From: Quisquiliibacterium sp. | GTDB taxonomy: Bacteria > Pseudomonadota > Gammaproteobacteria > Burkholderiales > Burkholderiaceae_E | DNA length: 8,190 nucleotides | Assembly: GCA_023257915.1 (NCBI GenBank) | Contig: JALRBB010000202.1 | Coordinates: forward strand, 1-8,190 | Direction: 5' to 3' | Shown here: one piece after another, positions 6,934 to 8,190 of the stretch | Position numbering within the stretch: the stretch's first letter is position 1 | Layout: every line of letters starts with the position of its first letter | Notes under the pieces: generated by a model | Databases searched by the model: none | The model's input: the letters and a program-made list of their open reading frames with translations, nothing else | Told to the model about the DNA's origin: nothing | Translations under genes and position numbers: made by a program

Positions 6934-7665
6934 ATGCGACCCATCGATCTTCCCTGCCCGCCGCGCGCGCGGTCAAAAGGCCAGCGCGCGCCCCGCAAAC
7001 CCCCTTCGCGGCGAAACGCCACCCCGCAGCAACGCCTGTTGCTGCTCGGCCCGGAACCGCTCGCCGATGCCGAACTGCTTTCGCTGATGCTGCAAAACAG
7101 CCACAGGGTTTCCGATCGCATCACCCACGCCCAGGAGGCCATTTGGCATTTCGGCGGGCTGAGCGCCCTGCTCAGATCCGACGCCGGCAGCTTCAGCGCC
7201 CGCCCCGGACTGAGTCCGTCCGGCTGGGTCGCACTGCAGGCGGCCCGCGAGTTGCTGCGCCGCTCGGCACTCGAACACCTTCAAGACACCGACGTATTGT
7301 CGTCCCCGGCCCTGGTGCAGGAATTCCTCGGCCACTGGTTGCGGGACCGTCCAGCGGAATGCTTCGCGGGCCTGTTCGTCGACAACCGCAATCGGGTAAT
7401 CGCCGCCCTGGAACTTTTCAGAGGCACGCTGAATCAGACTGCGGTCTATCCTCGCGAGGTCGCCCGCGCGGCCTTGCGCCTGAACGCCGCGGCAGTCATC
7501 TTCGCGCATAATCATCCGTCCGGTATTGCTGAACCAAGCCAGGCCGACCGTCTGCTCACCGATGCGCTACGCCGCGCGCTGGCGCAAATCGACGTCACCG
7601 TGCTCGATCACCTGATCGTCGCGGGCAATCGCTGCGTGTCGTTCGCCGAACGGGGCTGGCTCTGA
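6934..7665 (+). CDS. radC: RadC/JAB-domain protein
   Basis: A 243-residue RadC-family protein. The C-terminal JAB/MPN domain (about 120-243) carries the full metal motif H-x-H-x7-S-x2-D as H192, H194, S202 and D205, inside AHNHPSGIAEPSQAD. This predicts a zinc-binding, peptidase-like fold; the old link to DNA repair was an error in E. coli and the cellular role of chromosomal RadC is unsettled. The N-terminal half keeps LADAELLSLML (43-53) but is divergent. The usual RTGT after that helix is NSHR here, and the helix-hairpin-helix that is normally PGIGPAKA reads PGLSPSGWV (91-99). Residues 10-30 form a basic, Pro/Arg-rich lead-in. ATG at 6934 is the first usable start but has no clear ribosome-binding site. 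Position beside rpmB matches the order in E. coli and betaproteobacteria. Confidence 0.93.
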   Translation: MRPIDLPCPPRARSKGQRAPRKPPSRRNATPQQRLLLLGPEPLADAELLSLMLQNSHRVSDRITHAQEAIWHFGGLSALLRSDAGSFSARPGLSPSGWVALQAARELLRRSALEHLQDTDVLSSPALVQEFLGHWLRDRPAECFAGLFVDNRNRVIAALELFRGTLNQTAVYPREVARAALRLNAAAVIFAHNHPSGIAEPSQADRLLTDALRRALAQIDVTVLDHLIVAGNRCVSFAERGWL

Positions 7666-7667
7666 AG

Positions 7668-7702
7668 GTGCATCAGAGTCTATGTACAAGGCTCTGGTGC
7701 AC
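7668..7702 (+). terminator. 13-bp hairpin just after the radC stop; possible weak terminator
   Basis: Arms 7668-7680 and 7690-7702 pair over 13 positions including two G-U wobbles, around a 9-nt loop, starting 2 nt after the radC TGA. Only a short, interrupted T stretch follows (ACTTTGACT), so it may be a weak terminator or an RNA 3'-end stabiliser. The right arm ends 3 nt before the -35 box of the rpmB promoter, so as DNA it could also act as an operator. Confidence 0.5.
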
Positions 7703-7705
7703 ACT

Positions 7706-7735
7706 TTGACTAAACTTGCTGTTTGCGCCTATAAT
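7706..7735 (+). promoter_or_regulatory. Strong sigma70-type promoter for rpmB
   Basis: TTGACT at 7706-7711 (5/6 to the -35 consensus) and a perfect TATAAT at 7730-7735, separated by 18 nt. Expected transcription start is about 7742, giving a leader of about 215 nt before the rpmB ATG. This is the clearest promoter in the window and fits a highly expressed ribosomal protein gene. Confidence 0.8.
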
Positions 7736-7741
7736 TCAAGG

Positions 7742-7956
7742 CTTTGCTGGACAGGCGCAGATGCAATTGCAACGCGCCTTGTGTCTGCGCTAGGCGGCGT
7801 GCCGAGTTTTTCGGTCTTCTGTCACCCGGCGGCTCCGGCTCTAATACGGTTCCGAGATGCTCTGGCGAACTCGCACGGGCTTCAAGGATTCAGCTTCAAA
7901 TTGTCAGTATCAGTGCAAGGCGACATGTCCCGCCTCGCAGAACCAGGAGTTTGATC
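7742..7956 (+). other. Long rpmB 5' leader with competing hairpins
   Basis: The leader holds no convincing reading frame. Near its 5' end, GGCGC (7754-7758) can pair with GCGCC (7774-7778), or GCGCAGA (7755-7761) with TCTGCGC (7784-7790). The two pairings share bases and exclude each other. Both enclose the palindrome TGCAATTGCA (7762-7771). Further on, GCCGA (7801-7805) and TCGGT (7811-7815) form a small stem whose loop contains most of a T5 run. This layout could be a regulatory leader, but pairings were found by eye only. Confidence 0.35.
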
Positions 7957-8190
7957 ATGGCCCGCGTATGCCAAGTGACCGGAAAAGGTCCGATGGTCGG
8001 CAACAATGTTTCGCACGCAAACAACAAGACCAAGCGCCGTTTCCTGCCGAACCTGCAGTCACGCCGCTTCTGGCTTGAAAGCGAAAACCGCTGGATTCGC
8101 CTGCGCCTGACGAATGCGGCGTTGCGCCTGATCGACAAGAAGGGCATCGACGTGGTGCTCGCCGACCTGCGCGCGCGCGGTCAGATCTAA
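7957..8190 (+). CDS. rpmB: 50S ribosomal protein L28
   Basis: Complete 77-residue bL28, a structural protein of the large ribosomal subunit. The N-terminus [20 protein letters not shown] and the following [13 protein letters not shown] and [15 protein letters not shown] segments are diagnostic; length matches E. coli (78). It has the single-cysteine form (C5) without the zinc-ribbon cysteine pairs found in some L28 paralogues. The start at 7957 is fixed by AGGAG 7 nt or so upstream and by the conserved N-terminus, although the frame is open further upstream. The TAA stop is the last codon of the window; rpmG (L33) normally follows and would lie just outside. Confidence 0.98.
   Translation: MARVCQVTGKGPMVGNNVSHANNKTKRRFLPNLQSRRFWLESENRWIRLRLTNAALRLIDKKGIDVVLADLRARGQI

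Noticed and set aside
6464..7511. Overlapping plus-strand frames of 207 and 223 codons
   Set aside because: The first is antisense to fkpB and the second is an alternate frame of radC; the real frames have clear family matches.
7744..7956. N-terminal extension of rpmB in the open upstream frame
   Set aside because: L28 is about 77-78 residues and starts with [10 protein letters not shown]; the upstream part is leader RNA, not conserved protein.
1..8190. CRISPR array, tRNA, insertion sequence or phage attachment site
   Set aside because: No regularly spaced repeats, no cloverleaf sequence, no transposase or integrase and no terminal inverted repeats were seen by eye.

Overview
The window looks like a chromosomal segment of a betaproteobacterium. 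Two lines of evidence support this: the core-gene order fkpB-ispH, divergent radC, then rpmB, which I recall from Rhodocyclales and related betaproteobacteria, and the GC-rich coding sequence. I place it only at class level; no rRNA or other taxonomic marker is present.

Layout, left to right. (1) Positions 1-1131, minus strand: the N-terminal 377 codons of a secreted protein that runs off the left edge. It has a signal peptide, two tandem 34-residue beta-type repeats, a fibronectin-III-like stretch and a probable YHYH-related region. (2) 1381-1653, minus: a small stand-alone DUF1883 protein. This left end is visibly less GC-rich than the rest. (3) 1855-5434, minus: a four-gene catabolic cassette in the order fumarylacetoacetase (fahA), enoyl-CoA hydratase/isomerase, flavin-reductase-like FMN protein, and a two-half dimeric alpha/beta-barrel (EthD/DUF4286-like) protein. 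(4) 5467-6865, minus: ispH and fkpB, a conserved housekeeping pair. (5) 6934-7665, plus: radC, divergent from fkpB. (6) 7957-8190, plus: rpmB (ribosomal protein L28), preceded by a strong sigma70-type promoter and a leader of about 215 nt. The window ends on the rpmB stop codon.

How the genes fit together: fkpB, ispH, fahA, the hydratase, the flavin reductase and the EthD-like gene all run on the minus strand with gaps of 16, 32, 61, 24 and 9 nt and no visible terminator. They could be one transcript linking a chaperone/isoprenoid housekeeping pair to an aromatic or amino-acid breakdown cassette. FahA cleaves fumarylacetoacetate at the end of the homogentisate (tyrosine/phenylalanine) route, but homogentisate dioxygenase and maleylacetoacetate isomerase are not in the window. 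The role of the three downstream genes is therefore open.

I found no CRISPR array, tRNA, rRNA, insertion sequence or convincing defence island. The best candidates for something new are the cassette of unclear substrate downstream of fahA, the structured rpmB leader, and the AT-richer secreted-protein/DUF1883 end.
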